Source: an uncultured Acetatifactor sp. (lineage in GTDB: Bacteria > Bacillota > Clostridia > Lachnospirales > Lachnospiraceae). Taken from it: a stretch of 64,000 nucleotides of DNA. The stretch is from NCBI GenBank assembly GCA_910586215.1, contig CAJUGH010000001.1, positions 124,001-188,000 on the forward strand. Direction: 5' to 3'. The notes below the pieces were generated by a model. The model saw only the letters and a program-made list of their open reading frames with translations. It searched no databases and was not told the DNA's origin. Shown here in pieces: positions 1-7,609 of this stretch (the stretch's first letter is position 1; the number at the start of each line of letters is the position of its first letter). Position numbers and translations under genes: made by a program.

Positions 1-1
1 C

Positions 2-802
2 TTTTTTCTGTCCATCGTGCCTATGCTGATCATGGTGTGTACCATTATTCCCTACACACCCCTTACGGAACAGGACCTGGTGATGCTGGTGACAGATATC
101 CTGCCGGAGATGATAGCACCCCTGGTGGAGAGCCTGATCGCGGATGTGTATGCCAGGTCTTCCGGTGTCCTGTCCATAGCGGCCATTGCCACAGTGTGGT
201 CGGCGGCAAAGGGTGTCATGGCCTTGATGCGTGGGCTGAACGCCATCAACGGTGTGGAGGAGAAACGTAATTATTTCCTGGTGCGGGCAGTGGCTTCCTT
301 TTATACCCTGGTCATGCTGGTGGTATTGGTGCTGTCCCTGTTCATCATGGTGTTTGGCAACCAGCTGGTGAGCCTGGCCCTGCATCGGTTTCCACAGCTT
401 CAGTCAGTGGTATCTTTCGCCATGAATTTCCGGTTTATCCTGGTGTGGCTGGTGCTGACCTTGTTGTTCGCCGCGGTCTACGCCTATGTGCCCAATGGGA
501 AGCTGGAATTTAAGGAACAGATCCCCGGGGCCATCTTCTCGGCAGTGGTGTGGAGTGTGTTCTCCTGGGCTTTTTCTGTCTATGTGACCTATGGGAATTC
601 CTATGGTATCTATGGCAGCCTGTCCATCATAATTATAGTGCTGCTGTGGATGTATATGTGTATGTATATCATCATGATCGGAGCCTACCTGAACCGGTAT
701 TTCGCCTCCGTGAACCGGGCGCTGGTGAACAGGCATGCCTCTGGGAAAAAAGACAAAACATCCGGGCCGGCGTACCCGGACACAAAAGGGGGAAGCAGAT
801 GA
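2..802 (+). CDS. YihY/BrkB-family inner membrane protein (5' truncated by window edge)
   Basis: The reading frame is open from the first bases, so the true start lies upstream; probably only a few tens of residues are missing. About 265 residues are visible with six or so hydrophobic segments. Motifs typical of the family are IPYTPLTEQDL near the start, SSGVLSIAAIATVWSAAKG in the first third and a C-terminal GAYLNRYF. The family (once called ribonuclease BN) consists of integral membrane proteins of uncertain function, so no reaction is assigned. The tail after the last membrane span is short and basic. The TGA stop overlaps the ATG of the next small remnant gene by four bases (ATGA), so the two were once translationally coupled. 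Confidence 0.85.
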   Translation, partial: FFLSIVPMLIMVCTIIPYTPLTEQDLVMLVTDILPEMIAPLVESLIADVYARSSGVLSIAAIATVWSAAKGVMALMRGLNAINGVEEKRNYFLVRAVASFYTLVMLVVLVLSLFIMVFGNQLVSLALHRFPQLQSVVSFAMNFRFILVWLVLTLLFAAVYAYVPNGKLEFKEQIPGAIFSAVVWSVFSWAFSVYVTYGNSYGIYGSLSIIIIVLLWMYMCMYIIMIGAYLNRYFASVNRALVNRHASGKKDKTSGPAYPDTKGGSR

Positions 803-1002
803 GGGACACAGGTATGGGGTTTGGCAGCATACTGGATCTGCGGGAGAGTCCTTTCCGGGAAAAGCCCCGGCCCGTTTTCCTGCAGGACCTTAACCTGGAC
901 CAGGTATATGAAGTGGTCCGCTACATGGTGTCCTGCTGTGAGCCTTTTGTGGCATCTATCCTGGGGTTCAGATTGTGTCACGGCATACCTCGTGATCCAT
1001 AG
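799..1002 (+). pseudogene. N-terminal remnant of a MutS-like ATPase gene
   Basis: A 67-residue frame begins at the ATG overlapping the YihY stop. Its first 45 or so residues (FGSILDLRESPF, then FLQDLNLDQVYEVV) resemble the start of the MutS-domain ATPases that follow YihY-type genes in clostridia, which begin with a similar 'F.SILF...DLNLDQI' segment. The similarity stops around residue 50 and the frame closes at once; a full protein would need several hundred more residues with a Walker ATPase, none of which is present before the next promoter at 1020. I infer a deletion remnant. The family match is from memory of the motif only. Confidence 0.5.
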
Positions 1003-1019
1003 TAAATACCGCAAAAGGA

Positions 1020-1048
1020 TTGGACAATAGAAGAAGGCGTGGTATAAT
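1020..1048 (+). promoter_or_regulatory. Sigma-70-type promoter for the M18 peptidase-queA operon
   Basis: TTGGAC (1020-1025), a 17-nt spacer and a perfect TATAAT (1043-1048) lie about 100 nt before the peptidase start. This is the best promoter match in the gap after the MutS remnant. Confidence 0.75.
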
Positions 1049-1149
1049 GAAAAATGGTACTGCCAGGGCAGGGAAGGGAACCGTTAGAAGGTTAAGGGAT
1101 TTCGGACCAGTTCCTGCTTAATGTAGGGCAGGCAGATAGGAGAAGACAG

Positions 1150-2610
1150 ATGAGCAGGAAAAATGTTTGGGAGACCTATGGGGATGTGCAGTTGGAAGAA
1201 CTGGAACGGCTGAATGGACAGTATAGGGACTTCCTGGACAATGGGAAGACAGAGCGGGAGTGTATCGACACCATTGTGAACACCATTGAGGCCCAGGGAT
1301 ACCAGGAACTGGAGACATTCCTGAAGAATGGGAGGAAGCCTGTAGCTGGGGACAAGATCTACAGTGTGTGCATGAACAAGTCCATCGCCATGTTCCAGAT
1401 GGGGGAGAAGCCCCTGACAGAGGGTATGAATATCCTGGGCGCCCACATTGACAGCCCCAGGCTGGATGTGAAGCAGAATCCCCTCTACGAGGAAGGCGGT
1501 TTTGCCTACCTGGACACCCATTACTATGGCGGCGTGAAGAAATACCAGTGGGTGGCGATCCCCCTGTCCCTTCACGGGGTGGTGGTGAAGAAGGACGGCA
1601 CTACGGTGGAACTGCATATCGGTGACAACGAGGAGGATCCGGTATTCTTCGTGTCAGATCTTCTGATCCATCTGGCCGGGGAGCAGCTGGAGAAGAAGGC
1701 TTCCAAGGTGATTGAGGGAGAAGCCCTGGATTTGATCGTTGGGAACAAACCCATCCGGATCGGGGAGGAGAAGGAAGCCCCGGCGCAGGACCAGGGGACT
1801 GACAAGAAAGATACAGGAAGCCAGGACAGTGCAGGGAAGGCCAAGGAGGCGGTGAAGGCAGGGATCCTGGATATCCTGAAGGCGAACTATGACATAGAGG
1901 AGGAGGATTTCCTGTCTGCGGAGTTAGAGATCGTCCCCGCCGGGAAGGCCAGGGAGGCAGGCTTTGACAGAAGTATGATCCTGGCGTATGGACAGGACGA
2001 CAGGGTATGTGCCTTTACTTCCATGCAGGCCATGCTGGACGTACAGGACACAGAGAAGACGGTCTGCTGCCTGCTGGTGGACAAGGAAGAGATCGGGTCC
2101 GTAGGTGCCACAGGCATGAATTCCTATTTCTTTGAGAATGCGGTGGCTGAACTGCTGGAACTGGCAGGGGAGAGCGGGCACCTGGGCCTTAGGAGATGTC
2201 TGGCCAATAGCTGTATGCTGTCCTCAGACGTGAGCGCAGGCTTTGATCCTTCCTATGCCTCCTGCTTCGAGAAGAAGAATGCGGCTTTTCTGGGAAATGG
2301 TATGGTGTTCAATAAGTTCACCGGTTCCCGGGGGAAATCAGGCTCCAACGATGCCAATGCAGAGTATATGGCTTACCTGCGCAGGATCCTGGAAGAGGCG
2401 GATGTCCGGTTCCAGACCGCAGAGCTTGGCAAGGTGGATGTAGGCGGAGGCGGCACGATCGCCTATATCCTGGCCCGGTATGGCATGAATGTGATTGACA
2501 GTGGCGTGGCGGTGCTGAACATGCATGCCCCCTGGGAGGCTGTGAACAAAGCAGATGTGTATGAGACCTACAGGGGGTACAAGGCTTTTGTGAAAGGAGC
2601 CGGCCTGTGA
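1150..2610 (+). CDS. M18-family metal-dependent aminopeptidase
   Basis: The 486-residue protein matches the M18 (aspartyl aminopeptidase/ApeB-like) family in length and motifs. HIDSPRLD near residue 100 supplies the first metal-binding His and Asp. GQDDRVCAF near 280 holds the bridging Asp, DKEEIGS near 315 the catalytic and metal-binding Glu, and the C-terminal NMHAPWEAV the last His ligand. The enzyme is expected to be a cytoplasmic dodecameric peptidase trimming N-terminal residues from peptides. A hydrophilic Lys/Asp/Gln-rich insert around residues 215-240 (KEAPAQDQGTDKKD) interrupts the domain and is probably a surface loop. The start is ATG with a GGAGAAG site just upstream. The stop overlaps the start region of queA, so the two form an operon driven from 1020-1048. 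The exact substrate cannot be read from sequence. Confidence 0.9.
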   Translation: MSRKNVWETYGDVQLEELERLNGQYRDFLDNGKTERECIDTIVNTIEAQGYQELETFLKNGRKPVAGDKIYSVCMNKSIAMFQMGEKPLTEGMNILGAHIDSPRLDVKQNPLYEEGGFAYLDTHYYGGVKKYQWVAIPLSLHGVVVKKDGTTVELHIGDNEEDPVFFVSDLLIHLAGEQLEKKASKVIEGEALDLIVGNKPIRIGEEKEAPAQDQGTDKKDTGSQDSAGKAKEAVKAGILDILKANYDIEEEDFLSAELEIVPAGKAREAGFDRSMILAYGQDDRVCAFTSMQAMLDVQDTEKTVCCLLVDKEEIGSVGATGMNSYFFENAVAELLELAGESGHLGLRRCLANSCMLSSDVSAGFDPSYASCFEKKNAAFLGNGMVFNKFTGSRGKSGSNDANAEYMAYLRRILEEADVRFQTAELGKVDVGGGGTIAYILARYGMNVIDSGVAVLNMHAPWEAVNKADVYETYRGYKAFVKGAGL

Positions 2611-3671
2611 TGGATAGCGTAGGGATTGCCCCTGCAACAGGTAACTTGAAAAAGAGTGACTTTTACTATGAACTGCCAGAAGAACTGATTGCCCAGGATC
2701 CCCTGGAGGACCGTGCGTCCTCCAGGCTCCTGGTGCTTGACAGGGATACAGGACAGATCTCCCATCATTTGTTCCGGGAGGTGGTAGATTACCTGCATCC
2801 TGGGGACTGTCTGGTTCTCAACAATACCAAGGTGATCCCGGCCAGGCTTCTGGGAGAGCGGGAGGGTACCGGCGCCCACGTGGAAGTGCTGCTCTTAAAG
2901 CGGCGGGGGAAGGACCTGTGGGAGACCCTGGTGCGTCCGGGCAAAAAGTGCAGGCCCGGAACAATCCTTACCTTTGGGGAAGGACTGCTCAGGGGGCAGG
3001 TGTTGGAAACGGTGGAGGAGGGCAACCGGCTGATCCGGTTCGAATACCAGGGAATCTTCGAGGAAGTGCTGGATGCCCTGGGGGAGATGCCACTGCCCCC
3101 CTACATCACCCACAAGCTCCAGGACAAAGGCAGATACCAGACGGTCTATGCCAAATATGAGGGCTCTGCGGCCGCGCCCACGGCGGGGCTGCATTTTACA
3201 CAAGAGCTGCTCGAACAGGTCCGGCACAAGGGTGTGGAAGTGGTATTCGTGACCCTTCATGTGGGTCTGGGGACTTTCCGGCCCGTGAAAGAGGAGAATG
3301 TGCTGGATCACCACATGCACACGGAGGCATACCAGGTTTCCCCGGAGGCAGCAGACAGGATCAATGCCGTCAAGGCGGCAGGAGGCCGCATCTTCTGTGT
3401 TGGAACCACAAGCTGCAGGACCATAGAGAGTGCTGCGGATGAGAGCGGTATGGTACAACCCGGCAGCGGGGACACGGACATCTTCATCTATCCGGGCTAC
3501 CGCTTTAAGGTGCTGGACGGACTCATCACCAATTTCCACCTGCCCGAGTCTACCCTGGTGATGCTGGTGTCAGCCCTGGCAGGAAGGGAACAGGTGCTTA
3601 GGGCCTATGCGGAGGCTGTGCGGGAGCGGTATCGGTTTTTCAGCTTCGGGGATGCGATGCTTATTCAATAA
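2610..3671 (+). CDS. queA: S-adenosylmethionine:tRNA ribosyltransferase-isomerase (queuosine synthesis)
   Basis: QueA transfers and isomerises the ribosyl part of S-adenosylmethionine onto preQ1 in tRNA, giving epoxyqueuosine. The sequence has the family's opening block (FYYELPEELIAQDPLEDR), the NNTKVIPARL segment, the central PLPPYI block, SAAAPTAGLHFT near residue 190 and the C-terminal NFHLPESTLVMLVSA. Length (about 350 aa) is normal. Three starts are possible: GTG 2607, ATG 2610 and TTG 2646. I chose 2610 because AGGAG at 2595-2599 is about ten bases upstream and the ATG overlaps the peptidase stop (TGATG); homologues often begin nearer TTG 2646. Unlike many clostridia there is no adjacent tgt or ruvB; the partner here is an M18 peptidase. 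Confidence 0.96.
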   Translation: MDSVGIAPATGNLKKSDFYYELPEELIAQDPLEDRASSRLLVLDRDTGQISHHLFREVVDYLHPGDCLVLNNTKVIPARLLGEREGTGAHVEVLLLKRRGKDLWETLVRPGKKCRPGTILTFGEGLLRGQVLETVEEGNRLIRFEYQGIFEEVLDALGEMPLPPYITHKLQDKGRYQTVYAKYEGSAAAPTAGLHFTQELLEQVRHKGVEVVFVTLHVGLGTFRPVKEENVLDHHMHTEAYQVSPEAADRINAVKAAGGRIFCVGTTSCRTIESAADESGMVQPGSGDTDIFIYPGYRFKVLDGLITNFHLPESTLVMLVSALAGREQVLRAYAEAVRERYRFFSFGDAMLIQ

Positions 3672-3684
3672 AAACCGTTTCTGC

Positions 3685-4175
3685 CTATTTGGGAATCAAA
3701 TGGTATGAGAAAAAGAAATAGATATGGTATGCCGGGCCCACCCTGCGGTAGACCTGCTTTTTTGTGTGGATAGCGACGAACTGTCTCTGGGCTTCCACGT
3801 AGAGTATCCGGTCCAGAGGCACCAGATCCGTCTGCCGGTCAAAGGTCACAGACAGGCACCTCTCCCGCCTGGCCAGGTTGCCCGACACCCTGTCCAGGAC
3901 ATCATATAACTTGTCAGAGGACACCGGCTTCATCAGATAGTGCAGGGCCGAGACCTCATACCCTTCTGCCAGGAAATCCGGGAATCCCGTGATAAAGATA
4001 ATCTAATCCTCTGGTTGTCCTGCCGGATCTGGCGGGCCACCTCCACCCCGTTTCGGCCACCCATCTCTATGTCCAGCAGGAGGATGTCGAAACTTCTGTC
4101 CTTCTCATAACGGAACCAGAATGCCTCCCCGGAGGGGAACGTATCCACCTGGGGTACAGCGAATGGTATATCTGG
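3685..4175 (-). pseudogene. Broken LytTR-type response regulator gene
   Basis: Reading leftward, one frame encodes the middle of a receiver domain (FDILLLDIEMGGRNGVEVARQIR, phosphorylatable Asp in DIEM). It then shifts frame near 4000, and a second frame continues with IIFITGFPDFLAEGYEVSAL, the receiver's conserved Lys (YLMKPV) and the start of a LytTR DNA-binding domain (LDRILYVEAQRQFVAIHT). The shift falls at an exact tandem duplication TAATC TAATC (3999-4008); removing one copy restores QRIIFITGF. The N-terminal start, the first acidic pocket and the end of the LytTR domain are also missing. The gene faces two decayed ABC exporter genes; such regulators often control peptide exporters, so it was probably their regulator. 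Clearly non-functional as it stands. Confidence 0.8.
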
Positions 4176-4747
4176 CAAAATGCCGGACGCTGGACAGGGA
4201 CTTTTTCCTACAGTATGACCCTGGGATCCGGGAGATGGACAACCGCAGGGCATAGTCCTGCGGGAATAATCATACGTAAGCAGTCCATTTTCCCATGGAT
4301 TTTGCCACGGTGCTGGCCTCCGTTCTGGAATTCTTCCTCTTTGGTCAGATACGCCGTTGAACCGCCAGGTACACCCCGAGGGGGGTGGAATTCTCCGGCG
4401 GGGAGACCCAGAAGCTGCTCTTAGCCAGGCTGCTCTACCGGAGTCCAAAGTGCATGATCCTGGATGAACCCACAGCAGCCCTGGATCCCATTGCGGAGGA
4501 CCGCATGTACCGCAGGTACCAGGAGATTGTCTCCGGGTCCACGTCCCTGTTCATTTCCCACCGCCTGGCTTCCACCCGTTTTTGTGACCGTATCCTGCTG
4601 CTGGACGGGGCGGGGATTGCCTAGATGGGAACCCATGGGGAACTGATGGCAGAAGAGGGGAAGTACCGGGAACTGTTCCAGGTACAGAGCAAATATTACA
4701 ACCAGGCCGCCGGCATGGCAGATGCAGGGGAAGGGGAGGCCGTGTGA
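4163..4747 (+). pseudogene. Decayed ABC exporter gene (first of pair)
   Basis: The best preserved part is the ATPase end: the ABC signature SGGETQK, Walker B LDEPTAALDPIAE, the H-loop SLFISHRLAS, and then KYRELFQVQSKYYNQA, the usual tail of these half-transporters. A TAG at 4622-4624 interrupts it just before MGTHGELM. No Walker A is present: the region before the signature holds only short fragments, with a TM-like piece near 4290-4350 (FATVLASVLEFFLFG) that ends in a stop. The upstream limit is uncertain and may include a short segment at 4163-4255 that overlaps the opposite-strand regulator remnant. It is coupled by TGATG to the second pseudogene. Confidence 0.72.
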
Positions 4748-5264
4748 TGGAAGAGAGAAAAAAGGTAGGGAAACGTTCGCTAAGGGAAGACTGGAAACTG
4801 TTCTCAAGGGGCCTGGGGATCTGGTGGCAGATCTGTCCGAAGGTGCTGGTATACGCTTCCCTGCATGCGGTGGCTGGCATCGCGGCCCCCTATTTCCCCC
4901 TGTATCTGTCAGCCCTCCTGGTCAATGAGCTGACAGGGGCCTGCAGGCAGAACCAGCTGTTTGTGCCGGCCGCCTTGGCAGCGGCCGGACAGTTTGGGAT
5001 CAGCATCTTCACCCGCTTTCTCCAGGGGCGGGACAATATCTGGCGGGCCAACGGATTCCACCAGATGGAACTTTACATGATGAAACAGACGAACCCGCAG
5101 TCTATGAGAGCTTCCGGGAACTGACCCGGGAGAAGACAGCATTGTTCATCAGTCACCGCCTGTCCAGCTGTCGGTTCTGTGATGACATCCTGGTGTTTGA
5201 GAAGGGGCGGCTGGTACAGCGGCTGAACGTAACTTTTGGAAAGTCTTCTGAAAAGAAATGCTGA
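4747..5264 (+). pseudogene. ABC exporter gene with large internal deletion (second of pair)
   Basis: The first 110 or so residues are a normal exporter N-terminus: a basic start, a first membrane span (YASLHAVAGIAAPYFPLYLSALLV) and a second span, ending at FHQMELYMMKQT. The sequence then jumps, with a change of frame, to the final part of an ATPase: DEPAVYESFREL, the H-loop FISHRLSSC and the tail CDDILVFEKGRLVQRLN. Most of the membrane domain, Walker A, the signature motif and Walker B (roughly 350 codons) have been lost. The deletion join is near 5085-5100. It lies directly upstream of the pel promoter region. The product could not transport anything. Confidence 0.75.
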
Positions 5265-5303
5265 AGTGAAGAGTTTATTTCCACTTCAGTTCTGAAAAGA
5301 AAT
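5246..5303 (+). repeat. 14-bp direct repeats flanking an 8-bp hairpin upstream of the pel promoter
   Basis: TTCTGAAAAGAAAT occurs at 5246-5259 and again at 5290-5303. Between them CTGAAGTG (5261-5268) and CACTTCAG (5282-5289) form a perfect stem with a 13-nt loop. The second repeat ends 22 nt before the -35 box. The arrangement could be a binding site for a regulator, or a terminator or duplication scar at the end of the ABC pseudogene. Confidence 0.55.
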
Positions 5304-5325
5304 ACAGACAACACGACAAAATTTA

Positions 5326-5353
5326 TTGACTTATGAGGGTGAGGTGATATAAT
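5326..5353 (+). promoter_or_regulatory. Sigma-70-type promoter of the Pel-like operon
   Basis: TTGACT (5326-5331), a 16-nt spacer and TATAAT (5348-5353) are followed by an untranslated leader of about 60 nt. A GGGGAGAAGG ribosome site (5406-5415) sits seven bases before the start codon at 5423. Confidence 0.8.
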
Positions 5354-5422
5354 TTTACTGAGGTTCGTTAGAAGCCACAGGGATAGGAGAATGCTCTACC
5401 AGCGAGGGGAGAAGGTGTTGGC

Positions 5423-7609
5423 ATGGTAGTGTTGCTGATTGGCGGCGGCAGTGTGATGATGAACGCCGTGATAGACAAACTGAACAAAAACGGACACCGG
5501 GTGTATCTGCTGACCGGAAGGAAGGACAAGAAGTTTACTTACAGACATGTCTTCGAGAAATTCTATTTTCTATATGACAGCGGCAGTCTCAAGGATATTT
5601 TTGAGAGCATCAAGCCGGAAGTGACCTTATTCATGGGTGCATATGACACCAATTTTGACTGGGGGGAAGCCAGGCAGGAATCCGTGCGTTATATCGGGGG
5701 TCTGATGAATATCCTGGCAGCCTTAAGCATGGTGAAGGCCGGGCGCTTTGTGTACCTGTCTTCCCAGGAGGTATACGGCGGGGCTTATGTGGATGATATC
5801 AAGGAGGAAGAGCCGTCTTCACCAGTGGGTTTCAAGGCCCTGGCCCTGGCCCAGGGGGAGGAGATCTGTGCCAACTACCGGAAGAACCAGGAGTTGGACA
5901 CAATGGTTCTTCGGCTCGACCACGTCTACTGGGTACCGGAAAAGGGAGGGGTGGAGACAGATCCCTGTTTTCAGATGTGCAGGGAGGCACTGCGCACGGG
6001 GAAGATATCTGCCAACAGGAGACATGCTTTCTCCCTGCTGTACTTGAATGATGCGTTGGAGATGGCATATAAAGTGATATTTGGTACTTCCCGGAAGTAT
6101 GACTGTTATCACATCTCCTCCATGGAACAGGTGGGGGAGATGGAACTGGCAGAGAAGATCCGGGATGTACTGGATGCCGGTGTGGAAGTGGTGGACAGCA
6201 CCGTGGGAATGAACAGCCGGCTGGTCCTGGATGGGAACCGGTATAAGGAGGAACATCCCACAGAGATATTCATGAACTGGGAGAAGGGTGTGGAGAGGGT
6301 TGTAACCTTTATGAAGCGCCACAGCGGCTCCTTTGTCATGGAGGAGGATACCGGTGCGGGTCTGGGAGGGAAAGTCTGGAACAGCACCCGCAGGATCTGC
6401 AAGGCCCTGTTCCCCTACATAGAGAATCTGATTCTGTTCTTTCCTTTTTATCTGTTACATTGCAGTGCGGCAGAGAGTGCTTTCTTTGCCAGGCTGGATT
6501 TTCTTCTGTTGTATGTGCTGCTGTTTGCTGCAATCCACGGCCAGGGACAGGCTGTGTTCTCCGGACTGCTGGCAGTGGCGGGGTATTGTGCCTGGCAGAT
6601 GAAGGAGCGCACAGGCTTCGAGGTGCTGCTGGACTACAATACCTATGTATGGATGGCTCAGCTCTTCATTGTGGGGCTGGTGGTGGGATACCTGAAGGAC
6701 CAGCTACACTTCCTGAAGGGGGAGAGCAGTGCCAGGATCCAGTATCTGGAGGGGCAGCTTCGGGATATCGAGGACATCAATGACAGCAATGTGCGGATGA
6801 AGCATAACTTTGAGGCCCAGGTGGTGAACCAGAAGGAGAGCCTGGGCAAGATCTACGAGATTACTTCCTCCCTGGAACAGTACGGGCCGGAGGAGGTGCT
6901 GTTCTATGCGGCCCAGGTACTGTCGAAGCTGATGGACAGCCAGGATGTGGCGGTGTACACCGTGGCAAACGGGGACTATGCCAGGCTGTTCTCTGCCACT
7001 TCCAGGGAAGCCAGGAAGCTGGGGAATTCCATCCGGTATACGGACGATTCCATGGCAGAGTTATACGGGGAACTGAAGGAACACCGGGTCTATGTGAACC
7101 GGAACATGACAGACAACCTGCCCATGATGGCCAGCGCCGTCTATTCGGAAGACAATATGCAACTGATCCTGATGCTCTGGGGGATTCCCTGGGAGCGCAT
7201 GACACTTGGAGAGTCCAACCGGCTGACCATTGTGGGGTACCTGATCCAGAATGCGGTGGTGCGGGCCAACCATTACCTGGAGGCCCTGCGGAACCAGCGC
7301 TATGTGGAAGGGACAAAAGTGCTGGACGAGGAGGCTTTCACCCAGCTTGCCAAGGCATTTCTGGATGCCAGGGACAAGGGGCTTACAGAATATGTGCTTC
7401 TGGAGGTCCAGGCAGGAGAAAGCAATTATGAGCAGGTGGCCAGCACCCTGGGCAGTGCCATACGGCAGACAGACTATCTGGGGATCCTGAAAGGAAACAG
7501 GCTGTATGCCCTTCTGACCAACACGGGCAGGGACAATGTGGGGGGCGTCATAGAGCGTTTCCAGAAGGCCGGGTATGCCTGTGTCATTGACGAGGAGGCA
7601 ATTCTATGA
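5423..7609 (+). CDS. pelD: SDR-fused PelD-like protein (Rossmann domain, 4 TM, GAF, degenerate GGDEF with I-site)
   Basis: This 728-residue protein joins two modules. Residues 1-300 form an extended SDR-like Rossmann domain: an altered glycine loop (LLIGGGSVMM), YLSSQEVYGG at 111-120 and LRLDHVYWVP at 163-172. Where the catalytic YxxxK should lie, FKALALAQGEE is read, so Tyr and Lys seem lost. Residues 330-425 carry four hydrophobic segments, 430-475 a charged helical linker, 480-615 a GAF-like domain, and 635-728 a degenerate GGDEF domain. This is the plan of PelD, the membrane c-di-GMP receptor that activates Pel synthesis. RQTD (681-684) fits the RxxD I-site; five residues later KGNRL replaces GGDEF, so cyclase activity is not expected. 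It is first in the operon, and its stop overlaps the next start (ATGA). The SDR part resembles PelX-type epimerases in fold only. Confidence 0.8.
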   Translation: MVVLLIGGGSVMMNAVIDKLNKNGHRVYLLTGRKDKKFTYRHVFEKFYFLYDSGSLKDIFESIKPEVTLFMGAYDTNFDWGEARQESVRYIGGLMNILAALSMVKAGRFVYLSSQEVYGGAYVDDIKEEEPSSPVGFKALALAQGEEICANYRKNQELDTMVLRLDHVYWVPEKGGVETDPCFQMCREALRTGKISANRRHAFSLLYLNDALEMAYKVIFGTSRKYDCYHISSMEQVGEMELAEKIRDVLDAGVEVVDSTVGMNSRLVLDGNRYKEEHPTEIFMNWEKGVERVVTFMKRHSGSFVMEEDTGAGLGGKVWNSTRRICKALFPYIENLILFFPFYLLHCSAAESAFFARLDFLLLYVLLFAAIHGQGQAVFSGLLAVAGYCAWQMKERTGFEVLLDYNTYVWMAQLFIVGLVVGYLKDQLHFLKGESSARIQYLEGQLRDIEDINDSNVRMKHNFEAQVVNQKESLGKIYEITSSLEQYGPEEVLFYAAQVLSKLMDSQDVAVYTVANGDYARLFSATSREARKLGNSIRYTDDSMAELYGELKEHRVYVNRNMTDNLPMMASAVYSEDNMQLILMLWGIPWERMTLGESNRLTIVGYLIQNAVVRANHYLEALRNQRYVEGTKVLDEEAFTQLAKAFLDARDKGLTEYVLLEVQAGESNYEQVASTLGSAIRQTDYLGILKGNRLYALLTNTGRDNVGGVIERFQKAGYACVIDEEAIL

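Noticed and set aside
3672..5264. Functional ABC exporter plus regulator
   Set aside because: Frameshift, stop codon, missing Walker A and a large internal deletion make all three genes non-functional.
5354..5422. A c-di-GMP riboswitch in the pel leader (an AAGCCACAGGG-like stretch is present)
   Set aside because: The leader is only about 70 nt, and the paired helices and tetraloop-receptor parts of a GEMM-type aptamer cannot be drawn. The match is too short.
5423..6322. Calling the first pel gene an active UDP-GlcNAc epimerase (PelX)
   Set aside because: The catalytic YxxxK pair is not found at the expected place and the glycine loop is altered, so only the fold is claimed.
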